Assembly: GCA_947034885.2 (NCBI GenBank) | Contig: OX344755.2 | Span: forward strand, 27,659,052 to 27,723,051 | DNA from: Thuidium tamariscinum | Lineage: Eukaryota; Streptophyta; Bryopsida; Hypnales; Thuidiaceae | Length of the DNA: 64,000 nt | Direction of reading: 5' to 3' | Shown here: positions 21,980 through 36,388 of the stretch, in pieces | Numbering within the stretch: the stretch's first letter is position 1 | Layout of the letters: each line of letters opens with the position of its first letter | Position numbers and translations under genes: made by a program | The notes under the pieces: model-generated | Told to the model about the DNA's origin: nothing | Seen by the model: only the letters and a program-made list of their open reading frames with translations | Databases searched by the model: none

Positions 21980-24900
21980 GGATTAGATATTACAATGTGA
22001 TCACGTTGAATTTGTCTTGCAACTGAGAAGTTTGCGCGTCTTGATATCAACTAAACACCTCGGAGATTTCCTCGGCCACGAGAGTAACTCCGTAGGCTCT
22101 TGAATGGTGTGCATTTTTGAATTTTAATGGCATTGAATTTCACAGCATATTTTTTGTAGTAATTCTATAGAACTGGATTAGATATTACAATGTGATCACG
22201 TTGAATTTGTCTTGCAACTGAGAAGTTTGCGCGTCTCGATATCAACTAAACAACGAGGAGATTTCCCCGGCCAAGAGACCAACTCCGTAGGCTCTTGAAT
22301 GGTGTGCATTTTTGAATTTAATCGCATTGATTTTTACAGCATATTTTTTGTAGTAATTCTATAGAACTGGATTAGATATTACAATGTGATCACGTTGAAT
22401 TTGTCTTGCAACTGAGAAGTTTGCGCGTCTTGATATCAACTAAACACCTCGGAGATTTCCTCGGCCACGAGAGTAACTCCGTAGGCTCTTGAATGGTGTG
22501 CATTTTTGAATTTTAATGGCATTGAATTTCACAGCATATTTTTTGTAGTAATTCTATAGAACTGGATTAGATATTACAATGTGATCACGTTGAATTTGTC
22601 TTGCAACTGAGAAGTTTGCGCGTCTTGATATCAACTAAACACCTCGGAGATTTCCTCGGCCACGAGAGTAACTCCGTAGGCTCTTGAATGGTGTGCATTT
22701 TTGAATTTTAATCGCATTGAATTTCACAGCATATTTTTTGTAGTAATTCTATAGAACTGGATTAGATATTACAATGTGATCACGTTGAATTTGTCTTGCA
22801 ACTGAGAAGTTTGCGCGTCTTGATATCAACTAAACACCTCGGAGATTTCCTCGGCCACGAGAGTAACTCCGTAGGCTCTTGAATGGTGTGCATTTTTGAA
22901 TTTTAATGGCATTGAATTTCACAGCATATTTTTTGTAGTAATTCTATAGAACTGGATTAGATATTACAATGTGATCACGTTGAATTTGTCTTGCAACTGA
23001 GAAGTTTGCGCGTCTTGATATCAACTAAACACCTCGGAGATTTCCTCGGCCACGAGAGTAACTCCGTAGGCTCTTGAATGGTGTGCATTTTTGAATTTTA
23101 ATGGCATTGAATTCCACAGCATATTTTTTGTAGTAATTCTATAGAACTGGATTAGATATTACAATGTGATCACGTTGAATTTGTCTTGCAACTGAGAAGT
23201 TTGCGCGTCTTGATATCAACTAAACACCTCGGAGATTTCCTCGGCCACGAGAGTAACTCCGTAGGCTCTTGAATGGTGTGCATTTTTGAATTTTAATGGC
23301 ATTGAATTTCACAGCATATTCTTTGTAGTAATTCTATAGAACTGGATTAGATATTACAATGTGATCACGTTGAATTTGTCTTGCAACTAAGAAGTTTGCG
23401 CGTCTCGATATCAACTAAACAACGAGGAGATTTCCTCGGCCAGGAGAATAACTCCGTAGGCTCTTGAATGGTGTGCATTTTTGAATTTAATCGCATTGAA
23501 TTTCACAGCATATTTTTTGTAGTAATTCTATAGAACTGGATTAGATATTACAATGTGATCACGTTGAATTTGTCTTGCAACTGAGAAGTTTGCGCGTCTC
23601 GATATCAACAAAACAACGAGGAGATTTCCCCGGCCAAGGGACCAACTCCGTAGGCTCTTGAATGGTGTGCATTTTTGAATTTAATCGCATTGATTTTTAC
23701 AGCATATTTTTTGTAGTAATTCTATAGAACTGGATTAGATATTACAATGTGATCACGTTGAATTTGTCTTGCAACTGAGAAGTTTGCGCGTCTTGATATC
23801 AACTAAACACCTCGGAGATTTCCTCGGCCACGAGAGTAACTCCGTAGGCTCTTGAATGGTGTGCATTTTTGAATTTTAATCGCATTGAATTTCACAGCAT
23901 ATTTTTTGTAGTAATTCTATAGAACTGGATTAGATATTACAATGTGATCACGTTGAATTTGTCTTGCAACTGAGAAGTTTACGCGTCTCGATATCAACTA
24001 AACAACGAGGAGATTTCCCCGGCCAAGAGACCAACTCCGTAGGCTCTTGAATGGTGTGCATTTTTGAATTTAATCGCATTGAATTTTACAGCATATTTTT
24101 TGTAGTAATTCTATAGAACTGGATTAGATATTACAATGTGATCACGTTGAATTTGTCTTGCAACTGAGAAGTTTGCGCGTCTTGATATCAACTAAACACC
24201 TCGGAGATTTCCTCGGCCACGAGAGTAACTCCGTAGGCTCTTGAATGGTGTGCATTTTTGAATTTTAATGGCATTGAATTTCACAGCATATTTTTTGTAG
24301 TAATTCTATAGAACTGGATTAGATATTACAATGTGATCACGTTGAATTTGTCTTGCAACTGAGAAGTTTGCGCGTCTTGATATCAACTAAACACCTCGGA
24401 GATTTCCTCGGCCACGAGAGTAACTCCGTAGGCTCTTGAATGGTGTGCATTTTTGAATTTTAATGGCATTGAATTTCACAGCATATTTTTTGTAGTAATT
24501 CTATAGAACTGGATTAGATATTACAATGTGATCACGTTGAATTTGTCTTGCAACTGAGAAGTTTACGCGTCTTGATATCAACTAAACAACGAGGAGATTT
24601 CCCCGGCCAAGAGACCAACTCCGTAGGCTCTTGAATGGTGTGCATTTTTGAATTTAATCGCATTGAATTTCACAGCATATTTTTTGTAGTAATTCTATAG
24701 AACTGGATTAGATATTACAATGTGATCACGTTGAATTTGTCTTGCAACTGAGAAGTTTGCGCGTCTCGATATCAACTAAACAACGAGGAGATTTCCCCGG
24801 CCAAGAGACCAACTCCGTAGGCTCTTGAATGGTGTGCATTTTTGAATTTAATCGCATTGATTTTTACAGCATATTTTTTGTAGTAATTCTATAGAACTGG

Positions 24901-27624
24901 ATTAGATATTACAATGTGATCACGTTGAATTTGTCTTGCAACTGAGAAGTTTGCGCGTCTTGATATCAACTAAACACCTCGGAGATTTCCTCGGCCACGA
25001 GAGTAACTCCGTAGGCTCTTGAATGGTGTGCATTTTTGAATTTTAATGGCATTGAATTTCACAGCATATTTTTTGTAGTAATTCTATAGAACTGGATTAG
25101 ATATTACAATGTGATCACGTTGAATTTGTCTTGCAACTGAGAAGTTTACGCGTCTTGATATCAACTAAACAACGAGGAGATTTCCCCGGCCAAGGGACCA
25201 ACTCCGTAGGCTCTTGAATGGTGTGCATTTCTGAATTTTAATCGCATTGAATTTCACAACATATTTTTTGTAGTAATTCTATAGAACTGGATTAGATATT
25301 ACAATGTGATCACGTTGAATTTGTCTTGCAACTGAGAAGTTTGCGCGTCTTGATATCAACTAAACACCTCGGAGATTTCCTCGGCCACGAGAGTAACTCC
25401 GTAGGCTCTTGAATGGTGTGCATTTTTGAATTTTAATGGCATTGAATTTCACAGCATATTTTTTGTAGTAATTCTATAGAACTGGATTAGATATTACAAT
25501 GTGATCACGTTGAATTTGTCTTGCAACTGAGAAGTTTGCGCGTCTTGATATCAACTAAACACCTCGGAGATTTCCTCGGCCACGAGAGTAACTCCGTAGG
25601 CTCTTGAATGGTGTGCATTTTTGAATTTTAATGGCATTGAATTCCACAGCATATTTTTTGTAGTAATTCTATAGAACTGGATTAGATATTACAATGTGAT
25701 CACGTTGAATTTGTCTTGCAACTGAGAAGTTTGCGCGTCTTGATATCAACTAAACACCTCGGAGATTTCCTCGGCCACGAGAGTAACTCCGTAGGCTCTT
25801 GAATGGTGTGCATTTTTGAATTTTAATGGCATTGAATTTCACAGCATATTCTTTGTAGTAATTCTATAGAACTGGATTAGATATTACAATGTGATCACGT
25901 TGAATTTGTCTTGCAACTAAGAAGTTTGCGCGTCTCGATATCAACTAAACAACGAGGAGATTTCCTCGGCCAGGAGAATAACTCCGTAGGCTCTTGAATG
26001 GTGTGCATTTTTGAATTTAATCGCATTGAATTTCACAGCATATTTTTTGTAGTAATTCTATAGAACTGGATTAGATATTACAATGTGATCACGTTGAATT
26101 TGTCTTGCAACTGAGAAGTTTGCGCGTCTCGATATCAACTAAACAACGAGGAGATTTCCCCGGCCAAGAGACCAACTCCGTAGGCTCTTGAATGGTGTGC
26201 ATTTTTGAATTTAATCGCATTGATTTTTACAGCATATTTTTTGTAGTAATTCTATAGAACTGGATTAGATATTACAATGTGATCACGTTGAATTTGTATT
26301 GCAACTGAGAAGTTTGCGCGTCTTGATATCAACTAAACACCTCGGAGATTTCCTCGGCCACGAGAGTAACTCCGTAGGCTCTTGAATGGTGTGCATTTTT
26401 GAATTTTAATGGCATTGAATTTCACAGCATATTTTTTGTAGTAATTCTATAGAACTGGATTAGATATTACAATGTGATCACGTTGAATTTGTCTTGCAAC
26501 TGAGAAGTTTACGCGTCTTGATATCAACTAAACAACGAGGAGATTTCCCCGGCCAAGGGACCAACTCCGTAGGCTCTTGAATGGTGTGCATTTTTGAATT
26601 TTAATCGCATTGAATTTCACAACATATTTTTTGTAGTAATTCTATAGAACTGGATTAGATATTACAATGTGATCACGTTGAATTTGTCTTGCAACTGAGA
26701 AGTTTGCGCGTCTTGATATCAACTAAACACCTCGGAGATTTCCTCGGCCACGAGAGTAACTCCGTAGGCTCTTGAATGGTGTGCATTTTTGAATTTTAAT
26801 GGCATTGAATTCCACAGCATATTTTTTGTAGTAATTCTATAGAACTGGATTAGATATTACAATGTGATCACGTTGAATTTGTCTTGCAACTGAGAAGTTT
26901 GCGCGTCTTGATATCAACTAAACACCTCGGAGATTTCCTCGGCCAAGAGAGTAACTCCGTAGGCTCTTGAATGGTGTGCATTTTTGAATTTTAATGGCAT
27001 TGAATTTCACAGCATATTCTTTGTAGTAATTCTATAGAACTTGATTAGATATTACAATGTGATCACGTTGAATTTGTCTTGCAACTAAGAAGTTTGCGCG
27101 TCTCGATATCAACTAAACAACGAGGAGATTTCCTCGGCCAGGAGAATAACTCCGTAGGCTCTTGAATGGTGTGCATTTTTGAATTTTAATCGCATTCAAT
27201 TTTACAGCATATTTATTGTAGTAGTTCTATAGAACTGGATTAGATATTACAATGTGATCACGTTGAATTTGTCTTGCAACTGAGAAGTTTGCGCGTCTTG
27301 ATATCAACTAAACACCTCGGAGATTTCCTCGGCCACGAGAGTAACTCCGTAGGCTCTTGAATGGTGTGCATTTTTGAATTTAATCGCATTGAATTTCACA
27401 GCATATTTTTTGTAGTAATTCTATAGAACTGGATTAGATATTACAATGTGATCACGTTGAATTTGTCTTGCAACTGAGAAGTTTGCGCGTCTTGATATCA
27501 ACTAAACACCTCGGAGATTTCCTCGGCCACGAGAGTAACTCCGTAGGCTCTTGAATGGTGTGCATTTTTGAATTTAATCGCATTGAATTTCACAGCATAT
27601 TTTTTGTAGTAATTCTATAGAACT

Positions 27625-29961
27625 GGATTAGATATTACAATGTGATCACGTTGAATTTGTCTTGCAACTGAGAAGTTTGCGCGTCTCGATATCAACAAAA
27701 CAACGAGGAGATTTCCCCGGCCAAGGGACCAACTCCGTAGGCTCTTGAATGGTGTGCATTTTTGAATTTAATCGCATTGATTTTTACAGCATATTTTTTG
27801 TAGTAATTCTATAGAACTGGATTAGATATTACAATGTGATCACGTTGAATTTGTCTTGCAACTGAGAAGTTTGCGCGTCTTGATATCAACTAAACACCTC
27901 GGAGATTTCCTCGGCCACGAGAGTAACTCCGTAGGCTCTTGAATGGTGTGCATTTTTGAATTTTAATGGCATTGAATTTCACAGCATATTTTTTGTAGTA
28001 ATTCTATAGAACTGGATTAGATATTACAATGTGATCACGTTGAATTTGTCTTGCAACTGAGAAGTTTGCGCGTCTTGATATCAACTAAACACCTCGGAGA
28101 TTTCCTCGGCCACGAGAGTAACTCCGTAGGCTCTTGAATGGTGTGCATTTTTGAATTTTAATCGCATTGAATTTCACAACATATTTTTTGTAGTAATTCT
28201 ATAGAACTGGATTAGATATTACAATGTGATCACGTTGAATTTGTCTTGCAACTGAGAAGTTTGCGCGTCTTGATATCAACTAAACACCTCGGAGATTTCC
28301 TCGGCCACGAGAGTAACTCCGTAGGCTCTTGAATGGTGTGCATTTTTGAATTTTAATGGCATTGAATTTCACAGCATATTTTTTGTAGTAATTCTATAGA
28401 ACTGGATTAGATATTACAATGTGATCACGTTGAATTTGTCTTGCAACTGAGAAGTTTGCGCGTCTTGATATCAACTAAACACCTCGGAGATTTCCTCGGC
28501 CACGAGAGTAACTCCGTAGGCTCTTGAATGGTGTGCATTTTTGAATTTAATCGCATTGAAATTCACAGCATATTTTTTGTAGTAATTCTATAGAACTGGA
28601 TTAGATATTACAATGTGATCACGTTGAATTTGTCTTGCAACTGAGAAGTTTACGCGTCTTGATATCAACTAAACAACGAGGAGATTTCCCCGGCCAAGGG
28701 ACCAACTCCGTAGGCTCTTGAATGGTGTGCATTTTTGAATTTTAATCGCATTGAATTTCACAACATATTTTTTGTAGTAATTCTATAGAACTGGATTAGA
28801 TATTACAATGTGATCACGTTGAATTTGTCTTGCAACTGAGAAGTTTGCGCGTCTTGATATCAACTAAACACCTCGGAGATTTCCTCGGCCACGAGAGTAA
28901 CTCCGTAGGCTCTTGAATGGTGTGCATTTTTGAATTTTAATGGCATTGAATTCCACAGCATATTTTTTGTAGTAATTCTATAGAACTGGATTAGATATTA
29001 CAATGTGATCACGTTGAATTTGTCTTGCAACTGAGAAGTTTGCGCGTCTTGATATCAACTAAACACCTCGGAGATTTCCTCGGCCAAGAGAGTAACTCCG
29101 TAGGCTCTTGAATGGTGTGCATTTTTGAATTTTAATCGCATTGAATTTCACAGCATATTCTTTGTAGTAATTCTATAGAACTGGATTAGATATTACAATG
29201 TGATCACGTTGAATTTGTCTTGCAACTAAGAAGTTTGCGCGTCTCGATATCAACTAAACAACGAGGAGATTTCCTCGGCCAGGAGAATAACTCCGTAGGC
29301 TCTTGAATGGTGTGCATTTTTGAATTTTAATCGCATTCAATTTTACAGCATATTTATTGTAGTAGTTCTATAGAACTGGATTAGATATTACAATGTGATC
29401 ACGTTGAATTTGTCTTGCAACTGAGAAGTTTGCGCGTCTTGATATCAACTAAACACCTCGGAGATTTCCTCGGCCACGAGAGTAACTCCGTAGGCTCTTG
29501 AATGGTGTGCATTTTTGAATTTAATCGCATTGAATTTCACAGCATATTTTTTGTAGTAATTCTATAGAACTGGATTATATATTACAATGTGATCACGTTG
29601 AATTTGTCTTGCAACTGAGAAGTTTACGCGTCTGGATATCAACTAAACAACGAGGAGATTTCCCCGGCCAAGAGACCAACTCCGTAGGCTCTTGAATGGT
29701 GTGCATTTTTGAATTTTAATGGCATTGAATTTCACAGCATATTTTTTGTAGTAATTCTATAGAACTGGATTAGATATTACAATGTGATCACGTTGAATTT
29801 GTCTTGCAACTGAGAAGTTTACGCGTCTTGATATCAACTAAACAACTCGGAGATTTCCCCGGCCAAGGGACCAACTCCGTCGGCTCCTGAATGGTGTGCA
29901 TTTTTGAATTTTAATGGCATTGAATTTCACAGCATATTTTTTGTAGTAATTCTATAGAACT
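27625..29961 (+). repeat. 12-monomer block, sister of 19643-21979
   Basis: Same twelve monomers as 19643-21979. Local differences are a GAAATTCACAG change in its A(194 bp) monomer near 28555 and CGCAT instead of GGCAT in the A(CCAAGAGAG) monomer. Upstream of 27625 the two regions differ (A of 194 bp here, A(GAATTCC) there), which sets the left edge. Confidence 0.85.
29183..29961 (+). repeat. C-A-D-E cassette, copy 3
   Basis: Offset from copy 2 is 7982 bp for all three markers (29332, 29572, 29877). Upstream it matches copy 2 over a long block; downstream it continues A(194 bp), B'' like copy 1. It is thus a mosaic of the flanks of copies 1 and 2. Confidence 0.9.
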
Positions 29962-31907
29962 GGATTAGATATTACAATGTGATCACGTTGAATTTGTCTT
30001 GCAACTGAGAAGTTTGCGCGTCTTGATATCAACTAAACACCTCGGAGATTTCCTCGGCCACGAGAGTAACTCCGTAGGCTCTTGAATGGTGTGCATTTTT
30101 GAATTTAATCGCATTGAATTTCACAGCATATTTTTTGTAGTAATTCTATAGAACTGGATTAGATATTACAATGTGATCACGTTGAATTTGTCTTGCAACT
30201 GAGAAGTTTGCGCGTCTCGATATCAACAAAACAACGAGGAGATTTCCCCGGCCAAGGGACCAACTCCGTAGGCTCTTGAATGGTGTGCATTTTTGAATTT
30301 AATCGCATTGATTTTTACAGCATATTTTTTGTAGTAATTCTATAGAACTGGATTAGATATTACAATGTGATCACGTTGAATTTGTCTTGCAACTGAGAAG
30401 TTTGCGCGTCTTGATATCAACTAAACACCTCGGAGATTTCCTCGGCCACGAGAGTAACTCCGTAGGCTCTTGAATGGTGTGCATTTTTGAATTTTAATCG
30501 CATTGAATTTCACAACATATTTTTTGTAGTAATTCTATAGAACTGGATTAGATATTACAATGTGATCACGTTGAATTTGTCTTGCAACTGAGAAGTTTGC
30601 GCGTCTTGATATCAACTAAACACCTCGGAGATTTCCTCGGCCACGAGAGTAACTCCGTAGGCTCTTGAATGGTGTGCATTTTTGAATTTTAATGGCATTG
30701 AATTTCACAGCATATTTTTTGTAGTAATTCTATAGAACTGGATTAGATATTACAATGTGATCACGTTGAATTTGTCTTGCAACTGAGAAGTTTGCGCGTC
30801 TTGATATCAACTAAACACCTCGGAGATTTCCTCGGCCACGAGAGTAACTCCGTAGGCTCTTGAATGGTGTGCATTTTTGAATTTAATCGCATTGAATTTC
30901 ACAGCATATTTTTTGTAGTAATTCTATAGAACTGGATTAGATATTACAATGTGATCACGTTGAATTTGTCTTGCAACTGAGAAGTTTGCGCGTCTTGATA
31001 TCAACTAAACACCTCGGAGATTTCCTCGGCCACGAGAGTAACTCCGTAGGCTCTTGAATGGTGTGCATTTTTGAATTTTAATGGCATTGAATTTCACAGC
31101 ATATTTTTTGTAGTAATTCTATAGAACTGGATTAGATATTACAATGTGATCACGTTGAATTTGTCTTGCAACTGAGAAGTTTACGCGTCTCGATATCAAC
31201 TAAACAACGAGGAGATTTCCCCGGCCAAGAGACCAACTCCGTAGGCTCTTGAATGGTGTGCATTTTTGAATTTAATCGCATTGATTTTTACAGCATATTT
31301 TTTGTAGTAATTCTATAGAACTGGATTAGATATTACAATGTGATCACGTTGAATTTGTCTTGCAACTGAGAAGTTTGCGCGTCTTGATATCAACTAAACA
31401 CCTCGGAGATTTCCTCGGCCAAGAGAGTAACTCCGTAGGCTCTTGAATGGTGTGCATTTTTGAATTTTAATGGCATTGAATTTCACAGCATATTTTTTGT
31501 AGTAATTCTATAGAACTGGATTAGATATTACAATGTGATCACGTTGAATTTGTCTTGCAACTGAGAAGTTTGCGCGTCTTGATATCAACTAAACACCTCG
31601 GAGATTTCCTCGGCCACGAGAGTAACTCCGTAGGCTCTTGAATGGTGTGCATTTTTGAATTTTAATGGCATTGAATTTCACAGCATATTTTTTGTAGTAA
31701 TTCTATAGAACTGGATTAGATATTACAATGTGATCACGTTGAATTTGTCTTGCAACTGAGAAGTTTACGCGTCTTGATATCAACTAAACAACGAGGAGAT
31801 TTCCCCGGCCAAGAGACCAACTCCGTAGGCTCTTGAATGGTGTGCATTTTTGAATTTTAATCGCATTGAATTTCACAGCATATTTTTTGTAGTAATTCTA
31901 TAGAACT

Positions 31908-32102
31908 GGATTAGATATTACAATGTGATCACGTTGAATTTGTCTTGCAACTGAGAAGTTTGCGCGTCTCGATATCAACTAAACACCTCGGAGATTTCCT
32001 CGGCCACGAGAGTAACTCCGTAGGCTCTTGAATGGTGTGCATTTTTGAATTTAATCGCATTGAATTTTACAGCTTATTTTTTGTAGTAATTCCTTTAGAA
32101 CT
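31908..32102 (+). repeat. Monomer with 1-bp insertion and broken palindrome
   Basis: An A-like monomer with TCTCGATATC whose end reads TAATTCCTTTAGAACTGG instead of TAATTCTATAGAACTGG. The change adds one base and destroys the TTCTATAGAA palindrome. Its tail also has GAATTTTACAGCTTATT, a tail otherwise found after 57 kb. The following monomer starts at 32103. Confidence 0.85.
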
Positions 32103-32297
32103 GGATTAGATATTACAATGTGATCACGTTGAATTTGTATTGCAACTGAGAAGTTTGCGCGTCTTGATATCAACTAAACACCTCGGAGATTTCCTCGGCC
32201 ACGAGAGTAACTCCGTAGGCTCTTGAATGGTGTGCATTTTTGAATTTTAATGGCATTGAATTTCACAGCATATTTTTTGTAGTAATTCTATAGAACT

Positions 32298-34636
32298 GGA
32301 TTAGATATTACAATGTGATCACGTTGAATTTGTCTTGCAACTGAGAAGTTTACGCGTCTTGATATCAACTAAACAACGAGGAGATTTCCCCGGCCAAGGG
32401 ACCAACTCCGTAGGCTCTTGAATGGTGTGCATTTCTGAATTTTAATCGCATTGAATTTCACAACATATTTTTTGTAGTAATTCTATAGAACTGGATTAGA
32501 TATTACAATGTGATCACGTTGAATTTGTCTTGCAACTGAGAAGTTTGCGCGTCTTGATATCAACTAAACACCTCGGAGATTTCCTCGGCCACGAGAGTAA
32601 CTCCGTAGGCTCTTGAATGGTGTGCATTTTTGAATTTTAATGGCATTGAATTCCACAGCATATTTTTTGTAGTAATTCTATAGAACTGGATTAGATATTA
32701 CAATGTGATCACGTTGAATTTGTCTTGCAACTGAGAAGTTTGCGCGTCTTGATATCAACTAAACACCTCGGAGATTTCCTCGGCCACGAGAGTAACTCCG
32801 TAGGCTCTTGAATGGTGTGCATTTTTGAATTTTAATGGCATTGAATTTCACAGCATATTCTTTGTAGTAATTCTATAGAACTGGATTAGATATTACAATG
32901 TGATCACGTTGAATTTGTCTTGCAACTAAGAAGTTTGCGCGTCTTGATATCAACTAAACACCTCGGAGATTTCCTCGGCCACGAGAGTAACTCCGTAGGC
33001 TCTTGAATGGTGTGCATTTTTGAATTTTAATGGCATTGAATTCCACAGCATATTTTTTGTAGTAATTCTATAGAACTGGATTAGATATTACAATGTGATC
33101 ACGTTGAATTTGTCTTGCAACTGAGAAGTTTGCGCGTCTTGATATCAACTAAACACCTCGGAGATTTCCTCGGCCACGAGAATAACCCCGTAGGCTCTTG
33201 AATGGTGTGCATTTCTGAATTTTAATCGCATTGAATTTCACAACATATTTTTTGTAGTAATTCTATAGAACTGGATTAGATATTACAATGTGATCACGTT
33301 GAATTTGTCCTGCAACTGAGAAGTTTGCGCGTCTCGATATCAACTAAACAACGAGGAGATTTCCCCGGCCAAGAGACCAACTCCGTAGGCTCTTGAATGG
33401 TGTGCATTTTTGAATTTAATCGCATTGATTTTTACAGCATATTTTTTGTAGTAATTCTATAGAACTGGATTAGATATTACAATGTGATCACGTTGAATTT
33501 GTCTTGCAACTGAGAAGTTTGCGCGTCTTGATATCAACTAAACACCTCGGAGATTTCCTCGGCCACGAGAGTAACTCCGTAGGCTCTTGAATGGTGTGCA
33601 TTTTTGAATTTTAATGGCATTGAATTTCACAGCATATTTTTTGTAGTAATTCTATAGAACTGGATTAGATATTACAATGTGATCACGTTGAATTTGTCTT
33701 GCAACTGAGAAGTTTACGCGTCTTGATATCAACTAAACAACGAGGAGATTTCCCCGGCCAAGGGACCAACTCCGTAGGCTCTTGAATGGTGTGCATTTCT
33801 GAATTTTAATCGCATTGAATTTCACAACATATTTTTTGTAGTAATTCTATAGAACTGGATTAGATATTACAATGTGATCACGTTGAATTTGTCTTGCAAC
33901 TGAGAAGTTTGCGCGTCTTGATATCAACTAAACACCTCGGAGATTTCCTCGGTCACGAGAGTAACTCCGTAGGCTCTTGAATGGTGTGCATTTTTGAATT
34001 TTAATGGCATTGAATTCCACAGCATATTTTTTGTAGTAATTCTATAGAACTGGATTAGATATTACAATGTGATCACGTTGAATTTGTCTTGCAACTGAGA
34101 AGTTTGCGCGTCTTGATATCAACTAAACACCTCGGAGATTTCCTCGGCCACGAGAGTAACTCCGTAGGCTCTTGAATGGTGTGCATTTTTGAATTTTAAT
34201 GGCATTGAATTTCACAGCATATTCTTTGTAGTAATTCTATAGAACTGGATTAGATATTACAATGTGATCACGTTGAATTTGTCTTGCAACTAAGAAGTTT
34301 GCGCGTCTTGATATCAACTAAACACCTCGGAGATTTCCTCGGCCACGAGAGTAACTCCGTAGGCTCTTGAATGGTGTGCATTTTTGAATTTTAATGGCAT
34401 TGAATTCCACAGCATATTTTTTGTAGTAATTCTATAGAACTGGATTAGATATTACAATGTGATCACGTTGAATTTGTCTTGCAACTGAGAAGTTTGCGCG
34501 TCTTGATATCAACTAAACACCTCGGAGATTTCCTCGGCCACGAGAATAACCCCGTAGGCTCTTGAATGGTGTGCATTTCTGAATTTTAATCGCATTGAAT
34601 TTCACAACATATTTTTTGTAGTAATTCTATAGAACT
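32298..34636 (+). repeat. 7-monomer period (1364 bp), five-monomer duplication
   Basis: Monomers at 32298-33272 (B with CATTTCTG and ACAAC, A(GAATTCC), A(CTTTG), TAAGAAG-A(GAATTCC), A with AATAACCCC) recur at 33662-34636. The AATAACCCC markers lie at 33181 and 34545. The TAAGAAG-A hybrid is present in both copies, so it existed before the duplication. Confidence 0.82.
32883..33077 (+). repeat. Chimeric monomer: C front, A back
   Basis: CAACTAAGAAG (C) is joined to GCGCGTCTTGATATC, CCTCGG and GAATTCC (A). The reciprocal arrangement of the A/C chimeras at 4482 and 7600. The same hybrid recurs 1364 bp on at 34247-34441. Confidence 0.83.
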
Positions 34637-36388
34637 GGATTAGATATTACAATGTGATCACGTTGAATTTGTCTTGCAACTGAGAAGTTTGCGCGTCTTG
34701 ATATCAACTAAACACCTCGGAGATTTCCTCGGCCACGAGAGTAACTCCGTAGGCTCTTGAATGGTGTGCATTTTTGAATTTTAATGGCATTGAATTCCAC
34801 AGCATATTTTTTGTAGTAATTCTATAGAACTGGATTAGATATTACAATGTGATCACGTTGAATTTGTCTTGCAACTGAGAAGTTTGCGCGTCTTGATATC
34901 AACTAAACACCTCGGAGATTTCCTCGGCCACGAGAGTAACTCCGTAGGCTCTTGAATGGTGTGCATTTTTGAATTTTAATGGCATTGAATTTCACAGCAT
35001 ATTCTTTGTAGTAATTCTATAGAACTGGATTAGATATTACAATGTGATCACGTTGAATTTGTCTTGCAACTAAGAAGTTTGCGCGTCTCGATATCAACTA
35101 AACAACGAGGAGATTTCCTCGGCCAGGAGAATAACTCCGTAGGCTCTTGAATGGTGTGCATTTTTGAATTTAATCGCATTGAATTTCACAGCATATTTTT
35201 TGTAGTAATTCTATAGAACTGGATTAGATATTACAATGTGATCACGTTGAATTTGTCTTGCAACTGAGAAGTTTGCGCGTCTCGATATCAACTAAACAAC
35301 GAGGAGATTTCCCCGGCCAAGAGACCAACTCCGTAGGCTCTTGAATGGTGTGCATTTTTGAATTTAATCGCATTGATTTTTACAGCATATTTTTTGTAGT
35401 AATTCTATAGAACTGGATTAGATATTACAATGTGATCACGTTGAATTTGTATTGCAACTGAGAAGTTTGCGCGTCTTGATATCAACTAAACACCTCGGAG
35501 ATTTCCTCGGCCACGAGAGTAACTCCGTAGGCTCTTGAATGGTGTGCATTTTTGAATTTTAATGGCATTGAATTTCACAGCATATTTTTTGTAGTAATTC
35601 TATAGAACTGGATTAGATATTACAATGTGATCACGTTGAATTTGTCTTGCAACTGAGAAGTTTACGCGTCTTGATATCAACTAAACAACGAGGAGATTTC
35701 CCCGGCCAAGGGACCAACTCCGTAGGCTCTTGAATGGTGTGCATTTTTGAATTTTAATCGCATTGAATTTCACAACATATTTTTTGTAGTAATTCTATAG
35801 AACTGGATTAGATATTACAATGTGATCACGTTGAATTTGTCTTGCAACTGAGAAGTTTGCGCGTCTTGATATCAACTAAACACCTCGGAGATTTCCTCGG
35901 CCACGAGAGTAACTCCGTAGGCTCTTGAATGGTGTGCATTTTTGAATTTTAATGGCATTGAATTCCACAGCATATTTTTTGTAGTAATTCTATAGAACTG
36001 GATTAGATATTACAATGTGATCACGTTGAATTTGTATTGCAACTGAGAAGTTTGCGCGTCTTGATATCAACTAAACACCTCGGAGATTTCCTCGGCCACG
36101 AGAGTAACTCCGTAGGCTCTTGAATGGTGTGCATTTTTGAATTTAATCGCATTGAATTTCACAGCATATTTTTTGTAGTAATTCTATAGAACTGGATTAG
36201 ATATTACAATGTGATCACGTTGAATTTGTCTTGCAACTGAGAAGTTTGCGCGTCTTGATATCAACTAAACACCTCGGAGATTTCCTCGGCCACGAGAGTA
36301 ACTCCGTAGGCTCTTGAATGGTGTGCATTTTTGAATTTTAATCGCATTGAATTTCACAGCATATTTTTTGTAGTAATTCTATAGAACT

